Shown piece after piece: positions 9,133 to 21,665 of a stretch of 64,000 nt of DNA. Source of the stretch: Symbiodinium natans. Taxonomy: Eukaryota; Sar; Dinophyceae; Suessiales; Symbiodiniaceae. The stretch is from the NCBI GenBank assembly GCA_905221605.1, contig CAJNDS010001402.1, positions 226,501 to 290,500 on the forward strand. Reading direction: 5' to 3'. How positions within the stretch are numbered: position 1 is the first letter of the stretch; each line of letters begins with the position of its first letter. The notes beneath the pieces were generated by a model. The model saw nothing but the letters and a program-made list of their open reading frames with translations. It ran no database searches and was not told where the DNA came from. The position numbers and the translations under genes are program-made.

Positions 9133-12100
9133 TCGTGGTATCTCGCCCTCTTGACCACAAAGCTCCCGGCTGCTTTCAGCAGCTTCTCCCGATAGCGCTG
9201 GTCCTCTGGCGCAGAAGTGCCAGCACTCAACAAGGCAACGATTCTTAAGGCCCTAGGCCATATCTGTCCACTGTTCATGGCTTGCATTCACAGGTTCACG
9301 GAAAGCTCGGAAGTCAAGATCCCAAAGCCAGTGCAGCCAGCCCTCCCTACTAACTCTTGGCGATCGCGGTCCGACGGTGGGACGACGACACTGGCAAGAG
9401 GCACCGAGCCGCCACACTCAGAATTCACCTGAGAGCCAGTACACAGATCAAGACAACTTGCTTGAACTACACCGTCTGAGAAGCAGTAACATTCGAGGCA
9501 GGCATGTGCACACCCATTGTAGAAAGAGTTGAGTTGTGGTGACATGTCGGAGCGATGGCTAGCTCCAGGTGGGGAAGATCAAGAATGTCTCGACTGTCAT
9601 CAGTCATCCCTCACATGAAGCTCAGCCTCTGAATGAGCTCTGGCCCCCCAAGGGCCCCCGCGAGCAAGCTCCGGGTCTTGGGGTGTTCGGTGCCGACCCC
9701 GCCCTCCCCATCTTGGCCGGCCTGTGCCAGAGCACGGGTCTCAAGGGAACAAAAGCACGCAGAATGTTCACGAAACTCCGCCAGAGCAGGTATTTCTAGC
9801 CTAAAAGTTTACGGTTGCAAGCCTTACAAGCCGGGAATGAGACTACAAAGTGACAATCTGAAGAGACTTCCCCCAATTGCAAGAACCATCCCCAGGCCCA
9901 ACTCGTTCGCCGTTGCACGACGTTTTCAACCTCCAAACAAGCGCGAGTCGAACCCCAAACCCGTCACGAAACCAACAAGCACTAAACCTTCTCCAACAGA
10001 TCCGGTGAGCATTCTAAGCCCCACCCTCAATCCTGAATCCTAACTGTGTACCGCCTGCAGGGCCGCTCTCACGAGGGGGCTTGCCTCAAATGCTCGGGCA
10101 TCGGCTTTGCGAGGTGTACAGTCTGATCTATCTCTGGAGGAAGCAGGGCAAAGCGGGCAAAGCCTCAGATTTTAGGGTCCCGAGGCCTGCGAACCGGCAA
10201 TATCAGAGGGTTTTTGGTTCCAACTCGACTTCGACACATGGTCGGTCATCTGTATGATGGCACCCTGACAGGGAAAAAAACCTGCCGTCATTTTACAAGG
10301 GACCCAAGATGGGACCTTACTCTCAGAAGCACCTACGTCAGCTCGCCCCTTTTGCTGTCCCAGTCAGATCTACACCTTCGCAGTTGACACCACCCCTAAG
10401 CATTCTATGAAAGTTCAGCCCAAGCTGCAAAAAAACATCATGCCACATGCCAAAACTTTGTACTTTAGCCGATGAACCCGCACCCCGAAAGCCCGAGCAA
10501 TCTAAACTGTTCCAAACTGCACACTTGATACTTTGATACGCAGAGGTAGCACTACACACCTGCAAACCAGCGCAGCGAGTATCTGAATCGCGGCACGTTC
10601 CGTGATCCTAGGAAAAAGAACGAGCACAAAGTCCAGTGCTGCCAGGGGTGCTCGGTTCACACGCCCCTGGAGCTGCTTCGGGCGGGACCTGTTCGGACCT
10701 CAAGGGCGCTTGGCAGGAGAGTCAAGAGGGGCTTTGAGGCTTTGGGGTGTGCCGGTCTCGACATCTCTGGGGTGCCCGGCTGCCCACTGATGCCATCAGC
10801 TCAATCCTAAGATACACGAAGCTCCTTCTGCCGCAATAGCATGAGAGAGGCCAAGGTATGAGGTTTCGGGAGAGGATGCAGGCCTCCCATTGCTCTCATA
10901 CGCCATGACCAATTTCTTGGTCCGTTCGAGTTCTTGAAGGAACCTTGCCTCCCTGCCGAAATCACAGCGAGGCTACCCAGGGCGCCCGCTTCCGATACAG
11001 GGCAAAGGACTGCTCCGTAGCGTCCAGGCCTAGACGTGCCATCACAATCAGAATCATCAGAAAAGCAACATGTCATCAACTACCACAAGAACAGATATCA
11101 TAATATCCATCACCACAGGCGCAAGACCAATAGCCACAACGATCATCAGAAGCAGCATTGCAAAGATTGAACGCGACGAAGGCAAAGACTACTTACTGGA
11201 CGGCAAAGAGCGACTGCAAGAGAGGTATCGTCGGGAATCACCTGGTATCACGTGGTGCCTGCTATCACCAAACATGCCCGGGTAGGCCAGAGAATGCCCA
11301 GACATGACCCTGTATGATGGGTCTTGGCGTGCTCGTGTGTACTCGGGCGGCGGTCGCTGAATGCTGCTGCAATGGCAAAAGATCACGTCGCTTGACACTT
11401 CTTGGCAAAGGTTCAGAGCTGAATCTTTGAAGGCCTGGCTGTCTCCAATCCGGTGTAGTCCGGCGTCATCCCTGGATGATGCTCAACCCCGCCTGACTCT
11501 TCCATACCCACCTCTCCGAAGCCTTTCAACCCTGAATGCCTTGAGCCTCTAGACTTTCCCAAAAGAACGCTAGACCAACCGAAACCCCTCAGTCCCCCTC
11601 AGTCCCACCACCCTTCACCCCACGGCCCCGGCGCCCGAAGCGGGCATAGGTGCCATCGGGGTCGAAGAGCCGCATCAGCAGGGTGTTGATCCGCTCCTCG
11701 GCTCTTTCCGACTTCGGGGTGGAGGCGGTTGAAAATCTGGAGGTTGAGGGTCTCAAGGGTCTCAAGGGTCTTAAGGGTCTTAAGGCAAGGGTCTTAAGGG
11801 TGCAGAGCGCTCTGCCCCATCAAAAGCGCTGGAAATCTGCACAGCCGACCCCAGCTTCTAAAGCGGCCGGTGTCACTTCTCTGTCTTCTCTTGAACAGAT
11901 CACTGAGGGGATGGCAATCAGGTCTTGTCGCGTCGCCCACTCGCCGCTCTTCTCTCCTAAGGCAAGCATATTGGTCAAAGGCAGTGTCTGAAGACTGTCT
12001 GAAGGGACCGCAAAGCAAATTCAGGCTCGCACCGAAGAGGCTCGGGTACTGCGACTCGAAGCAAACTTCCATGCCATACTTCAACCTAAGAAGAAAACCA

Positions 12101-14167
12101 GCTCACTGCACCGAAACCCTAGCGGCACCCTGACCAAAGCTGACCTCTAAATCTAAAGACTCAAATTGGACGTAAACCCTACACACAGTACATCGCAACC
12201 TCTCAGGCTGCAGCGTGAGCAGGACACAGGGCATGGCAAGGCTGTTTCCTTGCAGAGTCTCATGTTTTTTTTTGCTCTTTGAAGCCTGGGGCCTCGAAGC
12301 ACCCTGAAATCAGAATCCAACAAAAGGGCACATCGCTCTACTCTGAGGGAAGAGCCCAACTTGGAGCTCTTATGCCGCCGCTCGAGCTTCACCCAGCTCC
12401 TTGGAACGGAAATGATCGGGATGATAGGGCTCAGGCATGTTCAGGGTTTAGGGCTGATAGGCTTCATAGGGCCCCTTTCTGCTCTGCAGCCTAAACAGAA
12501 TCTCCAACTTGCCCATAGCCCGAAACCCATAAAGCTTACAGCCCGAAGGAAACCAACCCCGAAGCCTCAAAGGCCCCAACTCTAAACCCCGAAGCCCACA
12601 CATACCCAAAACCCCCCAAACCCCCCCAAACGCCCCCAAACAAACGCAAACAACCCCAGACCTCAAACAACCCCAAACAACCCACAACAACCCCACACAA
12701 CCCCAAACAACCCCAAACAGCAGCCCAAACAACCCCCCAAACAACAGCCCAAACAACCCCCCAAACAGCCGCCCAAACAACCCCCCAAACAATCCCAAAC
12801 AACCCCAAACAACCCCAAAACAACCCGCGGGCAAAGCCGGTCTGGGAAGCATGGCTCGTGGGCCGTGGTGACGAGGCCCTGCAGCGCGAACCTCGGACCC
12901 GATCTCGTGGTTGACTATGACTTTTTGAGATTTTGGCAATCGGGACGTGTCGGCTGAAGATCTTCAGGAGCGGCTGTGGCGAGCACAGCCGCATTAAACT
13001 CACGAAACCTCTCCGCTCTCACCTCGTCACCCCAAGCCCCTAAAGATGTTCCCCAGCACCCGTGCACAAGACCCGAGCCAGAATAACGCACAGAAGAGAT
13101 TAAGGCCTGGGGTCAAAGACCTAGGGCTTCGACTTTCAAGGTTTACTTCGAAAGACCACATCGGAACGCGGCTCCCACAGGGGAACCAAGGACCAGGCTG
13201 ACTGAGTCGTGGCTGCTCTGGCCTGCGATGTCTGGGGGTTCGGGCTTACCACCTTGCGCAAAGCATGCCGCCTGTGGACAGCACTGATCAGCAACGACTA
13301 GTACCCTCGACTAGAAGTATTATTAATATACCCTGAGGATGTAGGTAGGTTGCAATGACGGTTGCAATGACATGACGGATCCTACAAGATTTCTATAGCC
13401 AGAAAATGGTGCCGACCCCAACGAGATGATACCCTGAAGCTGGAATTTCGATGATGGCCTCCGACAGCAGCTGAACGCAAGCCAGTACAGCAAGTGGGCC
13501 AGCCTCAGACCCCATCAGGCTCCAACTTTCCACACATTCAACTCCAAACAGTTGGCCTTTTCTCAGCCCGCTTTTAGGGGACCTGGAGCTTGTGGAGGCG
13601 TCTAGGAAGGTAGGCACTGGGCACGTGAAAGCTTTGAGAGCCGGACACACCAATGAGCTGGCAAACCTCTGTCCTGAGCGCCCTACGCATTGAGGGATCA
13701 AACCTTAAACGGGACACCTTTCACCTTACACCCCTCAGCACCATTCCTGCAATGCACTCAGATCTCCCAAATTTCAGTCGGGCCGATCCGAAAGCCCTCC
13801 TGGGCCTCCGGACTCCCAGAGCGACCCGCGCAGCTCCTCCAAGAACCTAGGGTTTCTGGGGATTTGGGGGGAACCCTTGAAGATCTCACATGGAGTGCCT
13901 CAGCCAGGGCTTTGACTGTGGGTCCTTCCGCCCACTGGAGCTCAAGAGCTCCAGGGGAAGCTGATTCTGCACCTGAGAAGCAGCTTCGTCCATGATTCCT
14001 TCCTCTCAGCAGAACTCTCGGCATCATGGGCACGGCCCTTGGGTCCCGCACCCAAGACTTCATCTGAACCTGGATCTGCCTGAGCGGCGTTGAGGGGCGC
14101 GCCTACGCATCCGATTTTGGAGAATGCAGCCGCGTGGCTCGATCTCGATGGACAGAGGCTCACACAC
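9133..14167 (-). CDS. Middle and downstream exons of an unrecognised micro-exon gene
   Basis: Read on the minus strand from right to left. Exon 14167 to about 14110 begins VCEPLSIEIEPRGC. A short exon from 14002 reads EGIMDEAASQ and ends at a CAG/GT donor. An exon from 13010 reads RFREFNAAVLATAAPEDL. Exon 11619-11703 reads AEERINTLLMRLFDPDGTYA followed by RFGRRG. Exon 9366-9428 reads VNSECGGSVPLASVVVPPSD. Exon 9133-9203 reads DQRYREKLLKAAGSFVVKRA. Each is bounded by an AG acceptor and a GT, GC or GA donor, but phase continuity across 14.0-11.7 kb is not proven, so further exons may exist. Long introns hold simple repeats. No domain recognised. Confidence 0.45.
12600..12830. repeat. CCCCAAACAA-type low-complexity tract
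   Basis: Irregular repeats of CCCCAAA, CAACCCC and CAAACAGC over about 230 bp, inside a presumed intron of the minus-strand gene. The complementary frame gives a spurious Gly/Leu/Trp/Phe-rich ORF. Confidence 0.85.
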
Positions 14168-14297
14168 CTGTGTCAGCCGCAAAGGGCAGTAGTGAAACCC
14201 CATGCCAACAAACCCCCAACAAAGGCCCAAGACCGGCCCAACCAAGGCCAAAAAGAACCTGGGACCCTGGACCAGCTCGGCCCCATCTCCCTGTAGC

Positions 14298-16270
14298 TTC
14301 ATGTCGAGGGGGCCCTGCGGCGGCCAGGGCGCAATCCTCAGATATGGGTGTACCAGCTGCCATGACGTTCTTGTCTCAGGTGGCTTGGGGAATTTGGGGG
14401 TTCAGAGTTGCCTAGGTCCTAGGTTCCAAGCTCGACCTTTCCAGAGTCCGTTTTGTATCTCAACAACGGGATTGCGGATCCAGACCACTGCTTAGCAGCA
14501 GCCTGAGACGTCATCCGAATCCCCAAAGCCCCAGAAATGCCTGCACCCACTCACTGCTTCCTTTGCTGCATTGTGCTCAGGCCGTGGCTGTGTACGGCGG
14601 CTCCCTTCCTGCAGCCCCACAAGGCATCAAGGTACTAAGACAGTTTGGAGATTGGGGATTGAGGGTCAGGGGTTGTGGTCGTGCAATGTGGAAAACAGAC
14701 ACCCAGTCTGCCGACTTGTCCACCCCATGCACGGTTTGCTGCTCCGAAGAAAAGAGGAATCATCTTAGTGTTGCACTTGCATGTGGTGCCAAGACATCGC
14801 AACTGCGTGTTTGCAAGCTGGTGAGGCCAGACGTGTCTCAGACGTGTCTCTTTCGGTTATATAACGGCCTGCAGGGGGCGGTCGCAAGCGAAGGGCAAGA
14901 TGTACTTCCCCTTGAGTGACTCCAGCTCCTGCAACGCGGCCATTCATTGATGAGTCCACAAAACTGAGCCCCGAAGAACCAGAAACTTTTGAGGGCATGT
15001 CGATCTTGTCCTGCTTAAAGCGCTGTTGCTGATCGCTGTCGAGGCTGCCCGCCGCATGGGTGCCGCCTCTATTGGTTGCGGGAGGGGGCATGAAGGCATA
15101 TGAAGGTGGATGTCGGTGGCCTGTCGCCGCCATCGCGCGCCGCCGGATTCGTTCCTCGTACTCGGCCCTGCCCACAGCAAAGAGGAAGAGCTTCAAAGAA
15201 AGACGAGAAAAACAAAAGCGCAAAAGTGGAACCCCGGAAACTTGTCAGCCCGGCTTGTGCTTGCGGACTTCGGCCAAGGTGACATCGGCCTTCTGAGTCT
15301 GCCTGCTCGAAGTAAAGTGACACACAAAGTTACCTGTAGCTTGTGCAACAACACAACAGTGCAACGGTGCAACGATGCAACAATGTAACAGAGCGACAGT
15401 GTAGCAGGCCGAGGCCTGAACCCGTAGAAACATCCCAAAGCGTTTTTTGGCTGTAGGCTGCCCAGCCTCTTCTCTTCCGCGAACATCTTTGTCAAGTCCA
15501 CAGGGAAGATCGTGCGCCTGCCAAGTACGGTTGCTCTGCTTCGTTTCATGCTGGCATCAGAACTTAAGAAAGGTCAACAACCAATTTCACCCTGGACCCC
15601 GAACAAACCCCAAACCCGACTGTAAGTGCCACCAAGGAGCTCTGGGACGTTCGGTGGCTCCACAGGGATGTCGTCCGCTTCTCCATAGAGGTGGGCGATG
15701 ATGGCTGGAAGATGCTGGAAAGTGGGGGGGCCATGTATACTGAAGCACAGCGTAGCGGCGTAGCGTTTCTACTGCAGTGAACTCGTCTCATGCCACGCAG
15801 CCTCTGTCCAATGGTTGTTCGTCGTCATCTTCGTAGCCCACTCCTGCATGGCACGCTACTCCCATGCGTCAAAAGGAGGCACTGTGACATGGCCAGCTGA
15901 TGCCAAGCGTCGATGGCGCAGTGGAGGAGCTATGCGAAGGGCAGACGCAAGACCCGAACTGGTGTCATCTGCCTCATCCCCAACGGTATACACCAACAGT
16001 CACCAACGTTCTATTTTGCAATGCGTTCATTGCACTCCAAGCGCTGTGCCCACATGGATTGCACTTCACAATCGTCCATGGGGCGGAACTTCAGCATTTG
16101 TGCCTAAAGGAAACGTACTGCACAAGAGTCCACAAAGTCCAATGATTGCATCTCTTCTGTGCTTTGCCTTGTTGGCAGACGTGGGGGCAATGCCCAGTTG
16201 ATCCAAGTACCGATTGAAGTACTCATCCTCAAGGTCGTCTGGCGGGAGAATGTTTGTGGTGGGCAGTGAG
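14298..16270 (-). CDS. 5' exon cluster of an unrecognised micro-exon gene
   Basis: Eight exons with matching phase: 16168-16270 (LEDEYFNRYLDQLGIAPTSA), 15883-15972 (ADDTSSGLASALRIAPP), 15802-15843 (EWATKMTTNNHWTE), 15641-15714 (HLPAIIAHLYGEADD), 15467-15535 (TVLGRRTIFPVDLTKMFAEE), 14987-15167 (AEYEERIRRRAMAATGHRHP), 14437-14502 (AAAKQWSGSAIPLLRYKTDS), 14298-14336 (DCALAAAGPPRHE). Donors are GC, GT, GC, GC, GC, GT, GT, GC in that order; all acceptors are AG. The junction 15467/15167 restores EEKRAEYEER exactly. The exon at 15883-15972 is the least certain end. No known domain; the protein is soluble-looking with a basic, Pro/His-rich middle. The true start upstream of 16270 was not found. It probably continues into the exons at 9.1-14.2 kb. 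Confidence 0.65.
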
Positions 16271-16981
16271 CTGGAAAGAATCAAGGTGGAACAAAGAGGT
16301 GCGCAGTGTCCTGCACTGCGTTGAGTATGTCCTGCTGGCCTGAGACAAGATGGCTCAGGCAAGCCTCAACTTTAAGCAGATTGATTGCAGCTATGTCATA
16401 CTTGTATGCCTACTAAGGCCCGGGCTGTGTCCAGACAAGTTTGCGCCACTCTTAAGAGGGATAACAACCTGCATGTTGCGACACGGTTCGAAGCTCTCTC
16501 ACTGCAGTCCACTCAACACAGGCCGCGCCTCCATGGCCCATTCAGTATCTAAGGAAACGCAACATGGCTTTTGTCTGAAGGCAACGGGGCAGAAGCAAAG
16601 GCAGTGCTAACAATTCATAGAGGCTGGTAGCTTTACAAAGCCATATTGCATGTCCATGCTGCTCCATGCTGTGACAAGGATGCGGACGCTACATGACCGG
16701 AAGCCAGGCATCAAGACGTTGAGGGCCGATCACCTCTTCCTCTTCTTTGTCGAACTCTTCACTCTTGCTGTCTGTCTTGCTCATCATCATATTTATTCTT
16801 TCTCTGTCTCGTTATTCTCCTTACTATCTTCATGCCGAGGAAAGCTCACTCAAGCTCCCATATGGGAGGCAGCCGGACGGCTTAGTGTCAAAACGTGCCT
16901 GCTCGAAGTGTTGAAGCAACCACACCCGACCAGTGTGGATCTTTGCTCAATCCCAAGACTGAAGCAACTGCCTGCTTGTGC
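16271..16981. other. Gap between WD40 gene end and micro-exon gene
   Basis: No supported exon. CT-rich stretch near 16730-16830. May hold the first exon of the minus-strand gene to the left, but none was identified. Confidence 0.4.
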
Positions 16982-18984
16982 TTAGCTTCCGGTGGGTCCG
17001 GCGACCGCCAGAGAGTTGACACATTCTGCACGCCAGTCTGCCAGCATCTGCCCAGTCTCGCAATCCCAAAGCCTCACCTCGGGTCGCACTTGCCGAGCCC
17101 ACCTCCATAATCCAAGGCAACTGCCCCATTCTGCCCCCCGTAGTCCTAAATTGTCCTACACTTTTTGGGCGCGTTGCGCAACTTACAACTTGGAGATGTT
17201 CCCCAGAACGTGGGCAGATGCGCTGCTTGTGGGACCTAGAACCATCTGCACATGTGCTTCTCAGGTTTTGGGGTTTGGGAGCATTAAAACCCTCTGGTGT
17301 CGCCCTGCTTCAGACATTCTTCGGCATGCAATGCACCGAGCAGCGAAGGCACTCCCTCATCTCCACAGAACAAACCTCAATTTTCGAAACACGAAACCTC
17401 CCAACAACACTCGAACTCCGAGACGCTCCCGGCTCGGCGTCATTGTGCAAGATTGCCACTTTCTTGCTGTCTGGAGTGAAGGCGGCGCCCCAATCTTCGG
17501 AGCCTCAGTAGGAAGTCGGACACCAATGAGCCCAGAACGCCCAAGAGCCCAAAGAAGCCAAGATGAAATGCTTCGGCCTACCGTGAACTCGAGAAAGTTC
17601 CTAGCACTGAACCCAAGCCTACCCTCAATTGGAGGTCGTGAACATCACTTCGTCTGCAAGCTGGCAGGGCACTGTTGATAACCGGGGGCATCTCCAGAAC
17701 GTGCAGCTTCTCCCCTGTTTGGATGTCCCAAAGGTTGGCTGGGCCATTCTTTGTGGGGACGATCGCCAGTCGACCATCCTGTGAGATGGCCGGGGTGAAG
17801 ATCTGGTCAGTCCCGAGAGGACCAGCTGGCTCTCCTACAGTGCAGCAAGAGAACCTCCTTATGCTCTAGTGAACCTCTGAGAGTTTCGAAGCTACACACG
17901 TGCAATGGGGTGGGCGTGTGAGACTAGCCAAGTAGCTCTCCATGCTGCGAAGCAATTCTCCAGACAGGCTGTCCCAAACATGAACGGAGCCGGTGTGGTC
18001 CACCGAGGCTACATGGAGGTGGCCGGGACTGGAAGGGACTGGTACCGGTGCTATGTGGGAGAGAATCATGCCATCTCTACAAGGAAATCGGTGTAAGAGT
18101 TCTCCCGTACTGACACTCCACAAAGCGCCTGCTCCTGTGTCGTTGGAGTTTGTCACGCCGAGGGCCCGGTCGTCGTCTAGAAACCTAAAACAACTCAACC
18201 CATCAGCCTCGAAGATTTGGACATGTGCCCCCGTTGCCGTATCCCAAATATAGGCAGTGCGAGGGTTTGCACCCGCGACCTTGCTTCCGTCAGGGGAGAA
18301 GGTCACGAAGTTCGTCCGAAATGTATTGGTTCTTGGGAAGGGATGGATGCCGGTGCCTGAGATGATATCCCAAAGCCACACGTCGAAGTTGGACGTCGTC
18401 ACCAGTTTGGTTCCCTCTGGGGAGAAGTCTGCATGCATAACCTCGGGAATCAAGTATTTGACCTCAGGCGCTGCTCTCTCTTTTGGAGGCATCTTGGGTT
18501 TTTTCCTCCTGACCATCTCGACACGCGGATGCACTAGCACATGTATCTCCGAGCCCAAGCAGACATCCCAGACTCGCGCAGAGCCGTCATTGGAAGTGGT
18601 GGCAAACTTCTTCCCGTCCTTCGAAAAGCAAGCGAAAGTGACTTCGCCAGTGTGGCCTTCGAAGTGTTGCGCTGGCTCGAAAGCATCGACATGCCAAAGA
18701 AGGGCTGTCTGGGAACACGTGGCCAGTACTAGCGTGGGCGAGGAGTCCACCACCAGCAGCTCCGAACCATCCTCCACGCAGTCCTGAAGGATCTTATTAT
18801 CCAAAAGCTGCACAGCACCTGGCTGCAAAAAGAACTTCCGCAAAGTTGCAGGGCCGCGCACTGCCTCCACTTCCACAAGTAGGTCCTGCAAAATCCAAGT
18901 TGGCTGAGCCTCAACCGTGAACACCGAGCCGGACAAGGGGGCGATGTGCAACTTCATTGCAGAACGGGACCCTCTTCCTTGCAC
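16982..18984 (-). CDS. Ubiquitin-like plus WD40-repeat protein, four exons
   Basis: Exon 1 (17937-18984) begins MQGRGSRSAMKLHIAPLSG. Residues about 10-75 resemble a ubiquitin-like fold (strand, helix, LLDNKILQDC turn, ELLVV), followed by WD repeats ending LLWHVD, ARVWDV, VWLWDI, AYIWDT and VHVWDS. The frame then leaves the exon, but the protein continues in exon 2 (17673-17834, ANLWDIQTGEKLHVLEMPP), exon 3 (17427-17503, DWGAAFTPDSKKVAILHND) and exon 4 (16982-17077, VRLWDCETGQMLADW, then TAA). Introns are GC-AG (102 nt), GT-AG and GC-AG and all phases match, giving 460 residues and about seven WD blades, enough to close a propeller. WD propellers are scaffolds for complexes; partners unknown. 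The 17427 donor is the preferred of several possible. A basic RRKKPKMPPKERAAPE insert lies between blades 2 and 3. Confidence 0.85.
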
Positions 18985-19524
18985 TCAGCTGTCCAGCGTA
19001 CCCTTGCATTACCGGAATCTCCGCACAAACAGAATAGCTAGAAAAGACGTCGAGCCAAGCAAAAAACCCAGAGTCCGGCACACCTACGAACGCCACTTCT
19101 TGCAAAGCATAGGTTTCCAAAAATCATATTGTTACTGTACCACAGGTGTTCCTGCAAAATCCAAAAAGATTAAATAAGCAAAACCCAAAACCATCCAAAA
19201 CTCACCAGCACGGACCCACTACGACTACCTACCTACAAACCTGCGTGCCTACCTACATACCCAGGGCTTAGGGTGTAGAGCTTGAGCAACCACATCGTCA
19301 AGGCCAGCACAGAGGTTCACTTGATTTTCACAGCCTGCCGCTAAACCAATGGAACGCTAGACGGAATGCTGGAATTAAGAGGAACAACGGTGGGCTCAGC
19401 ACGATCGAAACAGCCACCGGGTGTAGGGCCCAGGACCAACTAATCTTCCTTAAACATGACACGCTACCCCTGACTAATGCTGAGCGCCAAACCCCAAGCC
19501 CGCCATGCTAAACGAGGAACGGGA
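18985..19524. other. Intergenic stretch between WD40 and multipass membrane genes
   Basis: About 540 bp with no supported gene. A TTGGCTC match at about 19050 on the minus strand is too short to call a spliced-leader relic. Confidence 0.5.
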
Positions 19525-21267
19525 TCAGGTGCCCGTACATACGGCGCTAGATGTGGGATTGGAACCGCAGCATCCGCAAATCGCGGCAAACATGTGTGCC
19601 TCCAAACAAGAGCACACATCAAACGGATTCTGGCATTCCATAGCTTCGGGCAGTAGAGCTCCAGCTGTCACGACGGTCAGGAAGATACTGAGATAGGACA
19701 TGGTGAGTGCCACCCAGCTAGCCCGGGAACTGAACATGATGTCGAAGGCTTGCGTCAAGGGAAGGCCTTTCTTCAACCACACGATGCTGAGGAGGATATC
19801 TTCTGCCACCATCAACCCGGCCGAAATGCCCAGTCTCTCGAAGAGCTGCTCTACATTCACTTCTGCTTGGCAGCGGGCAAACATTCTCTGGAATATCAGT
19901 CGCTCCGAATAGAGTAGAGCGGGGAGCAAGGAGAACATGAGCGCGGTGCCTGTCTCCACACTCACTGAGACCTGGAAGAAGATCATGCGGACCATCTTCA
20001 GTTCGGACTTAAGCCTGTCGTTCATCGCGAACTTGGGCATCCACTGGAAGAGATACCAGAAAATCTTGTCGATCTCCGGGACGAAGTAGAAGCCTCCCAT
20101 GGAGATGAGGACGTCCACAACAGCAGACAGTGCGAAGGTTCCGCGGCTCTTCAAGGTGAATAGTAACAAGCGTCCGGACGCCTGCGGCCAAATGCAAAAG
20201 ATGATGACCAAAGCCGGCTTGGAGGTAATGGGAACATCCAAGGACCGAATCACGTGCCTCACCACCGGACCCAGCCCCAAAGACCAAATCAAGGGTCTGA
20301 GTGTGTATTTGTACACAACGATCACCAGGTCCGTACCTCCCCATCCATTCCAGATGCCAGCATCCCTGACAAAGAAGATGTACTCTACGGTGAAGGTGGT
20401 GGCTTGCATTAGGAGAGCGGATACGAGCACAAGAAAGTGCCGAGTACCCAAAACACGCTTCATCTTCATCGAGAAGGCGACAACAACTGGCAATATGGCA
20501 AGCAAGTTCACGGCCGGGTATGGCGCTGGCACGCAACTCGTGTCGATGGAGTCGTGGCCCACCAGCGCACCACAGATATTAAGCCATGCTATGACGATTG
20601 CATAAAACGCATATGCAATGCCAGGATACACCCAGTTCTCCTGCCAAAACTTCTCTTTGCCAAGTATCAACCTGGACACGACCCAGGCCGGTATGGCAAC
20701 ATTGAGCCACTTGGTCAAGACCTCCCAAAAGGGGTACCACTCAAAGTGGGCGTATGCAGTTGCGTGAAGCTCATCGCGACCCCATGGGAGCCAACTGGTG
20801 TAAATTGAAGTGTTCGTAATCTGCAAATCTGCGACCACTGTGCCTACAGCTGTCCGCTGACTAGGCCGAATGACTTGCGACATCAGCAGTGTCATTAGCA
20901 AAGTCGGCACGGTAACCACATACGCCATCGGGAACTGGCGCAGGACAACCTCCTTGATGATCACAGCACGCAAGAGGTAGCTTGTACTCTTCAAAGCCTG
21001 GCTGGCCATTTCGCTGGCAGTGCTGATTCTGCTGACAGACCTTTGGACAAGAGACTGTCGTCGACCCGAGGAGGCCTGCGAGGCCCGAGTGGTAGCCTCC
21101 GACACTCGAAGCTTATCCGAAGGATTATCCTTCACCTTCTCCACACCGCCCTCCAGGCATACTTCCTCGACATCAGCTGCACCTGTTACTGGGTCTGCAG
21201 CCTCGTTTTCAGCTGGCTCTTCATGGACTTCCCCAGCTTCCGAATCCATGGAGTCCGATGCACTCAA
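19525..21267 (-). CDS. Multipass membrane protein, family not recognised
   Basis: A continuous 580-codon frame starting MSASDSMDSEAGEVHEEPAE. The first 100 residues are acidic and Ser-rich (probably cytosolic), followed by about ten hydrophobic segments, for example FPMAYVVTVPTLLMTLLMS, WVYPGIAYAFYAIVIAWLN, PAVNLLAILPVVVAF and FLVLVSALLMQATTF. The C-terminus is Cys-rich (CSCLEAHMFAAICGCCGSN). No signature of a known transporter or channel was found. No introns are visible across 1.74 kb. It is the first gene of the minus-strand array, next to the strand switch, so its promoter should lie just right of 21,267. Confidence 0.75.
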   Translation of the reverse strand: MSASDSMDSEAGEVHEEPAENEAADPVTGAADVEEVCLEGGVEKVKDNPSDKLRVSEATTRASQASSGRRQSLVQRSVSRISTASEMASQALKSTSYLLRAVIIKEVVLRQFPMAYVVTVPTLLMTLLMSQVIRPSQRTAVGTVVADLQITNTSIYTSWLPWGRDELHATAYAHFEWYPFWEVLTKWLNVAIPAWVVSRLILGKEKFWQENWVYPGIAYAFYAIVIAWLNICGALVGHDSIDTSCVPAPYPAVNLLAILPVVVAFSMKMKRVLGTRHFLVLVSALLMQATTFTVEYIFFVRDAGIWNGWGGTDLVIVVYKYTLRPLIWSLGLGPVVRHVIRSLDVPITSKPALVIIFCIWPQASGRLLLFTLKSRGTFALSAVVDVLISMGGFYFVPEIDKIFWYLFQWMPKFAMNDRLKSELKMVRMIFFQVSVSVETGTALMFSLLPALLYSERLIFQRMFARCQAEVNVEQLFERLGISAGLMVAEDILLSIVWLKKGLPLTQAFDIMFSSRASWVALTMSYLSIFLTVVTAGALLPEAMECQNPFDVCSCLEAHMFAAICGCCGSNPTSSAVCTGT

Positions 21268-21589
21268 GGCTTGGTTCCCAAGGCCCTGAGGGAAAAACAG
21301 GCGCTATAAACTTTTTGTGGGACTGCAGACCTGAGCCTCAAAGCTGTAGCCATTTGATTCTGGTGTAGGGTTCATGTCACAACCTTTGCCAGCAAGCTCC
21401 GAAGAGATCATCAAGCGGAGAATGAAAAGAAAACAGCAACAGCTTCCTTTTGATTGCACAAGTTCATTTCCCAAATTTCAGTGAATGGCTTCCATTTCTT
21501 ATCTAGCAATGTATGTGGTGTGTGTCTGTCGGGAGATGCCTTTTGTGTGCTGAAAAACTGTTTGTTGTTGATCATTGGTGTTGCCCTGA

Positions 21590-21665
21590 CCCTAAATTAA
21601 TTAAGCCCCAAACCCTAACCCCTAAAGCTTCCCGAACCCTAAACCTTAAACCCCAAACCCTACAC
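21590..21665. repeat. Telomere-like CCCTAAA-type run
   Basis: Degenerate CCCTAAACC units (ACCCTAACCCCTAAAG and neighbours), matching the TTTAGGG family seen elsewhere in the window. Confidence 0.7.

Noticed and set aside
16830-16920. Possible last WD40 exon ending at a TGA at 16830
   Set aside because: The exon at 16982-17077 already ends in an in-frame TAA with exact phase.
21340-21365. GTAGCCATTT match to the spliced leader 5' half
   Set aside because: It needs a gap and several mismatches, and is on the plus strand with no gene downstream.
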